From NCBI GenBank assembly GCA_020465985.1, contig JAANYP010004839.1:267827-331826 (forward strand): 64,000 nucleotides of DNA. Direction: 5' to 3'. The notes under the pieces are model-generated. The model was not told the origin of the DNA, made no database searches, and worked only from the letters and a program-made list of their open reading frames with translations. Below, in pieces: positions 1 to 11,761 of the stretch. The translations under genes and the position numbers were made by a program. The DNA is from Centrapalus pauciflorus (Eukaryota > Streptophyta > Magnoliopsida > Asterales > Asteraceae). Position 1 is the first letter of the stretch, and each line of letters starts with the position of its first letter.

Positions 1-340
1 AATTTGCTCAGCTTGCTGATCCTCAGTGGGAGTCGGTGTTCATAGAAGCTGACAACGGAAAAGGCAAGGATTTAGAGGCGACTAAAGTAACTGAAGACAA
101 GACCTGATCAGAGCATTGTCATAGTTAGATGAAGATGAAATGAGGTTCGTCTTCGAAGATGACTTAGAACAGGAGGATCTTGAGGATTGAGCGTTTATAA
201 GATATACCTGATTGGAAGTCACTCGATGAAGGTGGTAAGAATATATCCTCTGACTGGTAGGAAATGGACTAAGTTAGTCTACAAACCAGTGAAGACAGCG
301 AATCTAAAGAGACAGTCATGGATAACAAAGAAGAAAAGGT
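1..340 (+). pseudogene. Degraded 3' end of a Copia-A-type post-pol ORF
   Basis: This is the remnant C-terminal part of the extra ORF that follows pol in Copia-A-type elements. The stretch near 240-310 reads like the segment before 34500 in Copia-A (a 'PLTGR.W' run followed by 'YKPV'), and an acidic EDE-rich stretch near 130-190 resembles the acidic block near 33840. Stops and frameshifts break every frame. It lies directly upstream of polypurine tracts and an LTR of the same family, as expected for the 3' end of an element whose body is left of the window. Homology was judged by eye. Confidence 0.5.
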
Positions 341-356
341 GATTTCGGTATTCATA

Positions 357-551
357 GATCAATGAATATGTACTAGAAGCTATCGTCAAGGGGGATTCTG
401 TTGATACACCCGATGTGACAATAGCTGTCTAGTTTCGATATTCATAGTCTCTGATTCTGATAGTCTATTACGATCAATGAACAACAACTAGAAGCTATCG
501 TCAACGGGGAGTCTGTTGGTACATCCGGTGTGACGACAACAGTCTAGTTTT
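357..551 (+). repeat. Tandem duplication of polypurine tract and LTR start
   Basis: Two direct copies offset by 115 bases (about 357-436 and 472-551) each contain GATCAATGAA, ACTAGAAGCTATCGTCAA, a G-rich tract and the LTR start TGTTG.TACA.CC. The first tract keeps the run AAGGGGGA; the second reads ACGGGGAG. The second copy leads into the full LTR. This looks like a local duplication across the 3' LTR junction. Confidence 0.6.
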
Positions 552-933
552 GTTATTGATATCATGATTGTGTATGAGGTTTACATTTGCATGATAAGCT
601 TAGACGATCATATTAAGTTCTAGAATAAGTTCTAGGAACAGGTTCGAACATAAGTTTAAATGATTAGGTTCGAATTAAGGGTTAATTTGATTAACTATGG
701 GACTTTTGCAGAATTTTGGAGTGTGATTAAACAAAGGCGATCTCGAGTTTACTAGTAATCAAAGAGTGTTTTCGGAGAGAATCATCGTGTAGGTACGTTC
801 GTTGTCGTTCGTATAACATCGTGGTAGTCTCCGTGTTCCGTGCGTGTGATCTTACCGTCAAGCCGCTAACGAGGATTCCGCACTCGTTGGACGGTGTCAC
901 GTCTAGATAGATCCGTGAGTTCAAGACCTTACA
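514..933 (+). repeat. 3' LTR (or LTR remnant), Copia-A family
   Basis: The segment begins TGTTGGTACA and ends GACCTTACA, the same termini as the 644-bp LTRs at 22074 and 34849. It shares the terminal block with GCGATCTCGAGTTTA, CGAGGATTCCGCACTCG and TCTAGATAGATC. It is only about 420 bp because the central TTCGAA-rich part is largely missing. It is the right LTR of an element whose body lies left of the window. Confidence 0.75.
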
Positions 934-2129
934 AACAGAAATACTCAATCGAGTTGTTTAAAGCCATAAAAGCTTATATTTGTGTGAATGCCAAATATTG
1001 AACAGGTTCAGCTAAATCTAAACTATTATTAAGCCAAAGATACAGAATATTGGGTTAAAGTCTTTAAAGCCAAGCCAAAGTCCAGAATGCTAAAGTGTAA
1101 AGTGTAATAAATCATGAGAAAACTCAGGAAGTGGAGTAATCCACTTGTTAAAGACAAAGACAAAAGTTGAGCTATAAAACTTTAACTGCGAGTTATAAAT
1201 ATTTCAATTTTACATGTTTGTCCTTGGTGAAACATATTATTGTTCTAGCTTTATTTTACAGTCTTATATGCCCAGCTAGAATGTGACATGTGCACACCAT
1301 GGTACGGTGATGCCCTATGGATCATGATAGCATTTGAAATGTCATCCAGCGCACATGTTGTTACAGTTAATTTCATCTTTTGTTACAAACTAAAATTGTT
1401 ATCATTAACCTGCTTATTTGAATTCACTTTCAGTATTTGCTTCGTTGACATATATGTTCATTGCTCAGTTATCAGCTTAGTCTGATCTATCAAAGACCTT
1501 GTTTATGTCATCTGTTCATATGAACATAGTGGTTGTCTATTCTGATGTCTCCCACGCATAGTCTACTGGTAGCTAACCCACACTAAAAGCTTGAGTGTGT
1601 GACCTTGACATCATTTTACTCTTTATGTGCTATGTCTCACTTTGCATGGCTGGTGGCGGCAACCTAGTTATATCACGCTAGTACCCACATTTATTGCATA
1701 ATTTTCATGACATGTTAACTGTTAAATCTATAAACTCACTAAGCCAACGCTTACAGTTGTTGTTGACTCTCTTTACAGGAAAAGACAAAGGAAAAGCTTA
1801 AGTTGGACCGAGTTTTTAGGTTCTGCAAGCCCAAGTTGAATTTTCTTAGACCACTACTCAAATCGCATTTTGCTACAGCTTGAAGACATATATTGTGGTG
1901 GTTTGGGTAGAGACATTGTCATGTATGGTGATTATGTAATAGACTAGCTTTGTACCCTTTATAAGTTACTTTTGAACCTTTAAAACGTAATACCGAGTTT
2001 TTAATTGCTTTAACCCTAATTACTATAATGTAAATTCCGCACTTTAATATTATCTATCTTAGTTGTGATTGATACTTTGTTGCAAGTTGGGACCTAGTCG
2101 CTAAAACTCTCCTACAAGGACGGGTCTTC
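934..2129. other. Non-coding, possible old Gypsy LTR relic
   Basis: There is no credible coding frame. The stretch near 1735-1790 has an order of motifs (CTCACTAAGCC, then GTTGTTGAC, then TTTACAGG) resembling the region of the Gypsy-A LTR near 11275-11325. The tail ends in GGGTCTTCACA, compatible with an LTR terminus. I could not define a left boundary or a partner LTR. Confidence 0.3.
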
Positions 2130-2771
2130 ACACTACCCCACCACACCCACATTATCTTACGACCAATCTACTAACCCATCAAACTTATCACATCACTTGT
2201 CACCATTATATACCCACCATACCATACCCCAACCCAACTCCCGACCCTACCCTACCAATTCATAAAGTATGAATTTATGAAGAAAAATAATTTTTTTAAT
2301 AAGAAAAAAATAAAAAAGAACAAAATATTAAAATATTTATATCATCATAAAAGATTAAATAATTTATAATAATACATTTTGATCATTTGTCAAAATCATT
2401 TTCCAATCTCTTTGACATATATACAAACTAAATAGAAACAAATGAATTGAACCAAAATTCAATCCATTCCTGTTAATCAAACAAGCTACAATATTCGAAT
2501 TTAGACAAATTACATTCCTTAAAAAATTTCATTCCTTTGACAGATTTCATTCCTGGAGTGAAGATTCTATGAACCAAACATGGTTTAAGTATCTCATTCA
2601 TTCTAGATCTAAATCTAACAATCAATCTTCTTGGCTTCTTAAAATTTTCTTTTACCATCGTTATTTCATGACCATCGTGGCTTCTAGATCCTGAGATAGA
2701 TAAAAAAAAAAGAGAGAATGAAGAAAGCGTACTGGTGGCGGCAATTTGTGGTGGAGGCGATCATTGCTGAT

Positions 2772-2774
<3 letters not shown>

Positions 2775-2811
<37 letters not shown>
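2775..2811. repeat. (GA)n microsatellite
   Basis: Uninterrupted GA dinucleotide run of about 37 bases, directly readable. Confidence 0.95.
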
Positions 2812-2815
<4 letters not shown>

Positions 2816-2954
2816 TTGATTTTTTTTTTATGGTTTAGAAATGAAATAAGAAGGTGGGGAAAGGAGTGGGTAAAAATAGGACAGAAAATTTAGTATTATT
2901 CCAAAAATACCTCTTGGTTGTTATGTTTTCATGATATATATAGTTTATTAAAAG

Positions 2955-2958
<4 letters not shown>

Positions 2959-3052
<94 letters not shown>

Positions 3053-3058
3053 TATATA
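2959..3058. repeat. Compound (TC)n(TA)n microsatellite
   Basis: About 32 bases of TC followed by about 65 bases of TA, slightly interrupted at the end. Open frames across it (Ile-Tyr or Ser-Leu runs) are artefacts of the repeat. Confidence 0.95.
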
Positions 3059-3210
3059 AATACATATATATACAGTTTTATGGGGAACCAAAAAAAGAAC
3101 CAACCACAGTCTTTGAATTAAATGATCATTGGTGCATCACGAGATGCACGTATTTGATATGCCTAGGGGTATTTGGGAAAAATAATATATCTTGATATTG
3201 AAAAACCAAT

Positions 3211-3771
3211 TGGTATCAAAGCCTAATATGGCCAAATCTATGCGATTCTTTATTCTGGATTCAACTTTTTCTTGCACTGTTTCATCGACAGTTTTAAAAT
3301 TCAAAAAATCCTTTTTGGTTTTTGATTGAGTGGATGAAATAAGTGAAAATTAGATCGAAGGTGGCATTTTTTTAAAGACGGTTTGATTGAGATAGGTCTC
3401 AGATTTTAACTCAGATCACACAGAAATTAATTTGGTTTTTACTGATTTTTTGAAACTTTCGTGTTCTTACTGATTTTGTCAAAATTTTTGGTGTTTGATT
3501 AGAAAATAGGCAAAGTTTCTTTCTAAAAAGTGTTTCCATGTGAAAACCGCACATTTGGTATTAATTTGAGATCAATTCGTGGATTTTTTTAGTGAAAAAA
3601 TTGATTTTGAATTTGTTTTTATTGAAAATTGTTAAAACTCGGGCAACACTAAGATCATAGCATTGACCGAGTTTTACAAAGAAGTGACTGAGTTTTAAAA
3701 AAGGGTTAATCGAGTTTGAAGAATGAATTGACCGAGTTTGATCAAAGAGTTGAACGAGTTTGATCATTCTT
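3211..3771 (+). mobile_element. Copia family-3 fragment: primer site and 5' leader
   Basis: The primer site TGGTATCAAAGCC (3211-3223, one change from the initiator-Met-tRNA type) is followed by a leader closely similar to 49631 onward: both continue with CCTAATATGG and later share GGTTTTTGATTGAGTGG. After 3640 the leader contains repeats of (C)GAGTTT. It stops at the minus-strand LTR beginning at 3772, so it is an internal fragment without gag. Confidence 0.65.
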
Positions 3772-4597
3772 TGATGTTATTTCAATATCAACAATCAATT
3801 CAACAATTAATCAAATAAGAACAACAATAAGCACAACTGAGCGAATGATTATATTGACTGATGAGAGAATTTACAATGCTGTTCTTGAATGCACAAAATA
3901 CCAAGTTGACCTAGCCGTACAATTGCTAACAATCCTTGCAAATCCAGTACTGAAAACGTGCAGCTACGGTACCCTCGCTTTTATTTATATACACATACAA
4001 TGTATTGAGTAATTACAATATATACCCTGGACTATTACATTCATAAACATAAAATGTTAAACCCAACATATCTAGTCAAATGAAATTTAATTTTATGTTG
4101 ATGGAATATTCAATCAAATAGCTAAACAATAAATACTAAATAAAATTAATTGATACACTTCCAAAATTACAAGATCTAAATAAATTCAAAAAGGATTGTT
4201 CGATGTCGATGCATCTAATTTGCATCCTTCAATTCGTAATGCATCTCGGTACTTCATCCTCATTTTCGGCCATATTCATCATCTTTTTCGTCCCACCATC
4301 ATGCATCATCAAAATGGTGATGCATCTTCATCGGATTCATCTTCAAACACTAGTATATCCAGATCCAGGTGAATTAATAACATTGAACACAAATATTGCT
4401 TGTATTGAATTGAATGATTAACTCTCACATTTATACCTAACAAAACACACACTTGTAAATGAGAGTTCTAAAATTGATAAGCAAGTTTCCCTTGGAAATT
4501 TCCTTAAGTACAAGTTTTGTAACTATCTGCAAATTACAATATCAGTCCTTGAACTTATATAATATTGTTTTTCACCTCTATACTTTTGTACCTAACA
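3772..4597 (-). repeat. LTR of a minus-strand Sirevirus-like Copia relic
   Basis: Read on the minus strand, a polypurine tract (4610-4601) is followed by TGTTAGGTACAAAAG starting at 4597. The proposed other end reads TTGATATTGAAATAACATCA on the minus strand, at 3772. The right edge is well supported. The left edge is inferred from the CA terminus and from where the family-3 leader stops. No partner LTR was found in the window. Confidence 0.5.
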
Positions 4598-5180
4598 ATA
4601 TCCCCCTTAGAGATGAAGAACAATTCACAATTGATGTTCATTCCAAGGACTTTACAATATGCAAACAAACAATTAAAAACTAACTTCTTCAAGTCTTCAG
4701 AGGCAAATCTTCAGAACTTGATCTTTTATTCTTCTCTCTTCTACTATCTTCTTTTTGATATCTAAGTCTTCAAATGACATCTATTCTTTAGTGTCTCTCA
4801 GATCTTCATATCTTTTTTCAGAATCCAATAGTCTCCCCCTTGAATGATGAAGTGGGTACAATTCTCTCCCTTGATCAAGCATTTCATATTTCAGCTTTAA
4901 CTCTTTTGCACTTATCATAATTGTCTTCAGCAGTTGTTGCAATTGTCTTCAAACTATTCAACAGTTATCTCTGAAATTAAACTTGTCTCCCCCTCATGAT
5001 GATTATAAGAGTTATGAACATCATGAAAAATCTTTAGAGACGCAGATGCAGTGAAATTACAATTGCAGAGATGAATACATGCAGAAATAAAACAACATTA
5101 ACAACTCTGAAGTATTACAAAGTTTCTCTATTCCCCTCAAAATGATATCCTCTCTTTCAAATATGTTCTCTCCCCCTATT
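4598..5180 (-). promoter_or_regulatory. Four polypurine tracts of the minus-strand Copia relic
   Basis: On the minus strand, G-rich purine tracts occur at about 4601-4610, 4831-4842, 4986-4995 and 5169-5177, each containing GGGGGA. The one at 4601-4610 abuts the LTR and is the presumed plus-strand primer; the others are upstream repeats of it. Repeated polypurine tracts near the 3' LTR are, to my knowledge, a Sirevirus trait. Confidence 0.5.
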
Positions 5181-7621
5181 CTGAACATATTTATCACTCC
5201 TTCTCAAATGAATACTCTTTCTTTAGAGAAACAAACAAAGTCAAAGCTTTGCAACTTGACTTGAGAAAAATGAAACACATTCATCTATAAGTAACAGAGT
5301 CTAGGTCCACATAATATTCCTATTTGCACATTAGATATAACCTATATGACCTACTTTCAGCGCTGACGTGATGTTAATATTGGTAGGATTTCCAAATAGT
5401 TATCGTGAAATCCTTTATCATGAAAGAATCACTTTTATTTGTTCTGGCTTAGTCACTTTGGACTAGCAGTTTATAGTCACGCCGACTGTTACACTTGATG
5501 TGTCTTAAAAGTGTATATAATCAACTCTAGGCACAATGTGCAATCGGGGACCAGAGCAATTTTCTTCCTTGTTTCAGTATCAATAATATCCAAATGATAT
5601 ATCGATAGAAATGTGATATATCTCCATGATTATTGAAACAGAAATCTTTTGAGAGATATCTGAGTGGTTGTTGCGGTGAATTGCATGGGTCACTAGGTCC
5701 ATGAGATCTTTTTCTATATCAAGTCTCCTAGGGCTTGATAGATTACGTGTGTTACCCAGCCAACATAGTATAGACAGGATTATCTTTTCTTCAAATCCTT
5801 CCTCAACTCTCAGTTCTCATCATTTTTCAACTATGCTCCCTCCGGCTCACTTTTGCAGAAATATAAGTCAGCCAGCTTCATAGTGAATGAAAGCATGATC
5901 TAATGCAACACCATCTCCTTTCAATATACCCCTCTCATTTACATTTTACCTCTGCTGGAGCATGTCAGTAACCAAGGGTAACTGACACTTCTCACTAATA
6001 AACCCAAGGAACCCTCATCCACACAAACTATAGATGATTTGCTCCTTGGGTAGGTCTTCCGGTTCTGTTTAGTCCGTAAAAGCGATATATATGCCTTAAT
6101 CACACAATTTGATGCATAATTAGAGTTATCAGAAATAATCTTTAGATTTTCACCTAATGGGATATTTCCCAAAGAATTATTAGGATTTTCCGCTTAGATA
6201 AATTAAGAGATGAAATTCAGAATGAATTTGGGGAATGATGAATTAGGAGATATCAGAATGAATTGTAAAATCTGATATAAGATATGAAATGAATCATATT
6301 TTCATGAAAGAATTAGGTCATGGGAGAATTTTGGAAATTCATTATAAATGAATTAAAAGATTTCAGAATATATGGGAGACTAACGAAGAGAATCTCAGAA
6401 TAAATATGATTATGAAAATCAAAAAGATTAGAACAATTAATCTCAATGACACCCTCAGAGAATCATAAATTAACATTAAAAAATTTTCTTTTCAACTTAG
6501 AAACTCTTTATGTGTGAACAAAATATTTGACTAAGACGAAGTTAGTCAACTTGTATAAAAACAAATCAAGAGCAAAAACTTATAAAAATGAAACTCACTC
6601 TTGTCTATACAGCATCGAAGTGGAAATCAGGGCAGGAATTTCAAAAAGATTCATCTTTCAGAAGCGGGTTCTAAAATGAAGTGATTAGAAGTCTTTGTTG
6701 CGGAAGCTCGAGTTTCAGTCTGAATTCACTGAAAGCTAGAAACCATGCCCAATAAAGTATGAATTCTACTCTTTTGTGAGTAGAAGCCATTTAATGAAGA
6801 CCGGGTTTTAGTTTAAATTAACTAGAAACCATTTGAGTTAAGACCGGGGTCTGCAATGATGTGTACAGAAACCATTTCTAATGAAGTCCAGGTTCTAGTC
6901 TGAATGAACTAGAAATCTTTTCCTGCAAAATTAAGATCTCTTTGGTATCCAAACAGATTTCGATCCAGACTTGTTAGTGCTCTTGGGTACCCATTTCAAT
7001 ATGGGCTTAGGTAATCATTTCATTATAGGTTTAGGTACCCATTGCAGAACATATTTCTTTTCTTCTTTCTCAAACTCAGGAAGCAAATTTCTTTTAATAT
7101 GATAAAATTGAATATTTGATTTACAAAAGAAACTTGAATTTGAATGAATAGAATTATGCAAACTTTTCTTTTTAAAATATGTCCGATGCTAGCCTGTCTC
7201 TGATAATACTTGGTATTTTTCTTGAATGATTTCTTCTGAGAAGAATAACTAGTATTTTTAGAAACTTTTGAAAACTTAGATTTTTAAGATTCACCACGGT
7301 AAATCTTGACCAAAAGTTTTTCAATTACTTTATCTCTATCTGTGTTTATCTTCAAAGATATTTAAGTTTAAGATCTAAAGACAAATCAAACTTAGGACTT
7401 TTAGGTATATTCTTTTCACTTTTTGCAGAGAAATTATAATGATCAACTTTATGTTCTAAACAAACTTAAGAATCTGTAACCTTTGATTCATTTGAAGAAT
7501 AGGAAACGTATAAATTTTAGAAAGATGAAATATTTGATCTTTTAATCATTTAATAATGACCAAATATGAATTCTAGTCATTATCAAATGATTGGAAATCA
7601 GTTTTAAAGATTATTCTTTAA
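4611..7621 (-). pseudogene. Decayed interior of the minus-strand Copia relic
   Basis: Between the coiled-coil Gag remnant and the LTR only short open segments remain on the minus strand (for example 6172-5939, 77 codons, unrecognised). I see no protease, integrase or reverse transcriptase motif in any frame, so pol was deleted or has decayed beyond recognition, unless this is a non-autonomous derivative. A short tandem array lies at 6660-6925. Confidence 0.4.
6660..6925. repeat. Degenerate ~43-bp tandem array
   Basis: About six imperfect units of 42-50 bases share a core like GACCGGGTT.TAGT.TGAAT followed by ACTAGAAACCATTT. Best-preserved units lie near 6800-6910. Function unknown. Confidence 0.6.
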
Positions 7622-8544
7622 TTAAGAACACCCCTCTCTTATCTTCAAACAATTTAGATTTCGTTTTGAAATCTTGTTCTTTAAGTAATAACTCATTTCG
7701 TTCCTTCTCAAATAATTCTTATTTAATGAAAACTCATTTTCAAGAGCAAAAAATTCTTCAGATTTGTTTGAATCATAACTTTGATTTGGTAGATTTGTCT
7801 TTGACAGTGTTTCTTCAAGATCTTTAACTTTCTTGTAAAAATCAGATTGTTGAGGCAAAAAATATTTTAGTTGAGTTGCATTCTGAAAATTCTTTTGTTT
7901 AGAATCTTCTAGTTCCTGCGATAATTCAGATATTTTCACTTTGAGAACATGATTCTCAGAATTCAATACTTTATGTTTTTCTTCAAAATTTAAAACTTCT
8001 TCTTTCAATCTTGTGACATCATTTAAAGCAAATGCTCAATCTGTATTTAACTTCCCAAGAATATTGTAATTGTAATTACGAATCTGTTCAGATTCAGTAA
8101 GTTTTGCAATCAGCTTAGATTTTTCAGATGTTAACTTTGAAATGGAATCATGATCAGTCATATGGTTTTCAAACAGTTTAAGCTTCTCAAACAACTTAGA
8201 ATTTTCAGCTGTGAGATTCAACACCTGATCATGTTCATTTATCAGTTTAAGTCCCGGAGAAACTAACTTCTTCTTCTCGTATTGTAGTTTAACATCTGCT
8301 TGTTCAACCAGCTTTGCCACATTCATCAATTTTTCTTCAAACTCCTTCAATTGGGTAGTTACATCAATAGACTCTTCAGTAGTAGCAATAACACACTAAG
8401 CAATATTCTTCGTGTTTTGTTCTTCATATTTGTGCTACTTTGATGATAATTGTCTTCCAAACTTCTTTTTAAAAGTCTTTTGGAGTTTGAATCCAGCTTC
8501 ATCTCTTCAATATCTATGTCACAAACATCAGTGTTAGATTCCAT
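7622..8544 (-). pseudogene. Coiled-coil Gag remnant of minus-strand Copia relic
   Basis: Read leftward from 8544. The segment 8350-7622 is one frame of about 243 codons interrupted by a single stop (8038-8036). A further open piece, 8544-8359, is in a different frame. The product is Lys/Glu/Leu/Asn-rich with heptad-like spacing (for example ENSKLFEKLKLFENH and LTSEKSKLIAKL), predicting a long coiled coil like that downstream of the first zinc knuckle in Copia-B Gag (about 40500-40900). The CCHC knuckle and the N-terminal capsid-like part are not seen. Confidence 0.5.
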
Positions 8545-8814
8545 CTGATTAAATTCTTTGAAATTGAATGGTAATCAAATAAGCTTAGACAATATTAGCT
8601 TGTCGTTATATGATGAGCAAAGAATCTGAAGTTTGTGATTGGATCAGGATTTTATGATATGAAGGTTGTTCAAGTATAGAAATCCAAAGTTGAAACTCTG
8701 AAAGATATATCTGTGAATGATGAATTGGTGAAAATGAACTGCGAAGTGACTTTTGGACGTTGATTTTTCAGTTTCTTTACAGAAAGATGCATGTAACTTT
8801 CTTCCGAAGTCGAA

Positions 8815-9150
8815 ATAGGCCTCAAAATCCAGGCTTTATGATTCGAAATTCATCCTTCAATACCCAAAATTCAGCCTTCAATACTCGAAATTCGACCTTT
8901 ATGATCCGAAATTCATCCTTCACTACCTGAAATTCAGCCTTTGATACCCGAAATTCAGCCTTCAATACCCAAAATTCAACCTTTATGATTCGAGATTTAA
9001 CTTATTAACTTCAAAATTTAGCCAATTAACTTCAAATTTCAGCCAATTAACTTCGAGTCTCAGCCAATGTACTTCGAATTTCAGCTCATTAACTTCGAAT
9101 AACACCTAATTAACTTTGGATTTTAGCCTCTTAACTTCGAAAATTATCTT
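8815..9150 (-). repeat. ~21-bp degenerate tandem array in presumed leader
   Basis: About 15 imperfect units; on the plus strand they read like CGAAATTCAGCCTTCAATAC, drifting to TTCGAATTTCAGCCAATTAA. The array lies 5' (minus strand) of the coiled-coil remnant, the position of the 5' leader. Comparable short-motif arrays occupy leaders of other Copia elements here. Confidence 0.7.
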
Positions 9151-9219
9151 CTGATGCATGAACTCGAATCTCTCGAGGAATCTCACAATCCGTTTATTTG
9201 ATCTTATAAACCTGCAAAC

Positions 9220-10618
9220 TGTAACATCCGACAGTAAACCAGGTTAGAAGCTACGACCAAATCAGTATTTAATAGTCAATCATAACCTAATCAGTAGTCA
9301 TTAGAAATTAATCAAAGTGATTAACAATGTACATTAGAAAATTCAACTCAATAAGAATCAAATTCATCAGTGCGATGAATCGGGAAATCAGTTAATCCGA
9401 TCGATTTACGATATGAGGAATTAATTCAACTAAGTACATAATTAAATTATGATTAGGGACACTAATCATACACTAATACAATTACTTAACATTAATTATA
9501 CAAGACTAAAACAATTCATTAAAACAATGCATCCAAAAGTATTTATGAATTTACAAGAAAAGGGAAATACAAGAATACATTTCCAAATACTTTTATACAA
9601 AAAAAAATGAAAAAAGATGTAAATACATGTACATGGCCGGCCCTATAGGGGGTACAACATAGAGGTTGACTTCAAATATTTTATTATAAAAGTCATATTT
9701 ACTTTAAACATCATCATTTTGTTTAAAAGTGCACACAACCTTTTCATCTCATGCTTTTCATCATTGAAAGACCAACCTCCTTGCCTATAAATAAGACCAC
9801 ATTTCATACTTCATTTCCACACTTCAAACATCAAAAATCCTCTCCTTCTCCTTGCTAAAATCCGGCCACCACCTCTCCACAAAGCCAAAATTTGCAACTT
9901 TGTATTCTTTCAATATTTCAAGAGTTTTTGGTGCAAGTCTTGCAAGAGTTGCAACTTCTTCTCAAAATCATACTCTAAATACATCAAAGTAAGTACATAC
10001 TAGCTTATTTCATTTTATATTTATGTTTATATAAGTCTTGCATAATATATATAATCACCAACAACAACACGTTTCATAAAAACTCAAGTTTATAAATTTC
10101 TAGTTTTGTTTTTAAGTTGTTTTCTTCAAATGTTTTTATAAATATATAAACACATCATATAAGTGTAAATATTATGAAAACAAGAGATATATATGTGTTT
10201 TATAACTTTTATACAAGTAGTCTTTGAATAAACAACAAGAATCACTAGTTATTTCAATTTTATAAACTACGGATTTTCGGCAGAAAATTTACATCGACTT
10301 TGAAAAATTATAACTAATTCATAACTTAACAAAATTAGTTGATTCTTGTCTCAAAAGTTAGATCTATGACTTAACTAAAAATCTGAAAGTTTTCATAATT
10401 TATTTTGGAGTTTAAGACCCCCCGAAATTATTTGGGAAACCGAAAGTTTGACAGCTCAAAAATGGCCAACATAGGGTTTTCAATAAGCTTTTTCCCCAAC
10501 CTAAACATCTCGAAAAATATCCGTTCTTGACTTTAAAAATTCTTTGTATATAGTAGTTTAATTTCCAAGAAAACCAAAGCCTAAAACGTTTTGGAGCTTG
10601 GTCAAAAACGGCCTTTGA

Positions 10619-10657
<39 letters not shown>

Positions 10658-11623
10658 TGACGTTTTAAGTGGGTTTATCTATAAACTTGTAATGTTGGGT
10701 GATTTAAGACATAAAAATCTATAAATATACATATTATTATATATGAGAGTTATTAAGTCCCTATTATCATTTAGGGCTCGATTAAACTCACCCGGTGCAT
10801 CACCCATCAACTTACGCTAAATTGCATTTTTCGCCAATATTTGTCATCGCACCCACGGTGAGTCCTCATAGCCCCTATTTTCACACTGTTATGTTTTGGG
10901 GTTGAAATACATGCTACGTTTTCATATGGACACGATAACAACTTCATTTCTATTATGTATTACACATGTGGTTCGATCAGCCCTCAAATCATGAACCGTT
11001 AATTGCATTTATTTGTAAGCGCGAATATATTGTGGATAAATCTATTGGGAGTTATGTCCCCCATTTGGGTTAGTTCGGCTCGGCTAACAGCGAGTGCATA
11101 TATATTTAACACACGGGATTACGTATGGGAATACTGCACAGGACAAACTCATTTAATTAAGCTTCGGTTGCATGATGGTTTTTATGTAATACATAACATG
11201 GAATTTATGATTTTATAAATTCAAACTTAACTGTTGTTGTCCATACAAGTTAGATTTACGTGTAAACGTATGAGCTCACCAACAATTTTTGTTGACGTAT
11301 TTTAGCGTGTATTTTCTTGAAATTAAGGCAAGTGTGCCTTCAGACGTATTTTTTTTCAAGCTTCCGCACCTAAGGAGTCGCATGGATTCTCGAAACTACC
11401 AGAGATTTAGCTGCATTATTTTGAATATTTTATTTATGTACTTAAAACTCTGTATTATGCGAACTTATTTTTCTTCATATCAGACTGTGTATAACCTTAC
11501 TATATTTTAAAGTTTTATTGATGTATTTTTGAAAAACTTCCATATAGTGGTCGTTCGTTATGATTATGGTTATGCTTCTGCGACGTCACGCTTTGTTGCC
11601 AACCGGGGTAACAGGGTATGACA
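9220..11623 (+). repeat. 5' LTR of Gypsy-A
   Basis: Begins TGTAACATCCGACAGTAAAC and ends GGGTATGACA, 2404 bp. It matches the 3' LTR at 17229 over most of its length. It holds a TATAAATA box (9786-9793), a (TA)n tract (10624-10653) and about 440 bp (10210-10640) that is missing from the 3' LTR. Confidence 0.93.
9786..9793 (+). promoter_or_regulatory. TATA box in Gypsy-A 5' LTR
   Basis: TATAAATA lies in a block conserved at equivalent places in the other LTRs of this family (about 17791, 51153 and, altered, 57839). A pyrimidine/ACTTC-rich leader follows, as expected of a U3/R boundary. Start site inferred only. Confidence 0.55.
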
Positions 11624-11626
11624 GAT

Positions 11627-11639
11627 TGGTATCAGAGCC
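11627..11639 (+). promoter_or_regulatory. Primer binding site, Gypsy-A
   Basis: TGGTATCAGAGCC three bases after the 5' LTR, complementary to the 3' end of plant initiator methionine tRNA; the minus-strand primer site. Confidence 0.9.
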
Positions 11640-11761
11640 ATAGTTATAGTGAACTAGGTTGCATTTGTACCCTAGACTATAACTGCACTTAAGTATTACT
11701 GATTATGAAAATATTTTGTAACTAACTAAAAGACTATGAATGGACCTTGATAGCAGAAAAC

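Larger units (their letters stand above)
2130..3208. other. AT-rich non-coding stretch with microsatellites
   Basis: A C-rich, CCCA-rich piece (2130-2250) is followed by A/T-rich sequence. Two microsatellites are annotated separately. The part from 3063 to 3208 leads into a family-3 primer site and may include the 3' end of its LTR (ending ACCA at 3208). I see no gene here. Confidence 0.5.

Noticed and set aside
8815..9150. CRISPR-like array
   Set aside because: Units are about 21 bases, degenerate and contiguous without unique spacers, in a plant retrotransposon context.
11003..11218. 71-codon frame shared by LTRs of Gypsy-A (also 18744-18959) as a gene
   Set aside because: It lies inside the LTR and is shared only because the LTRs are copies; start and composition show nothing protein-like.
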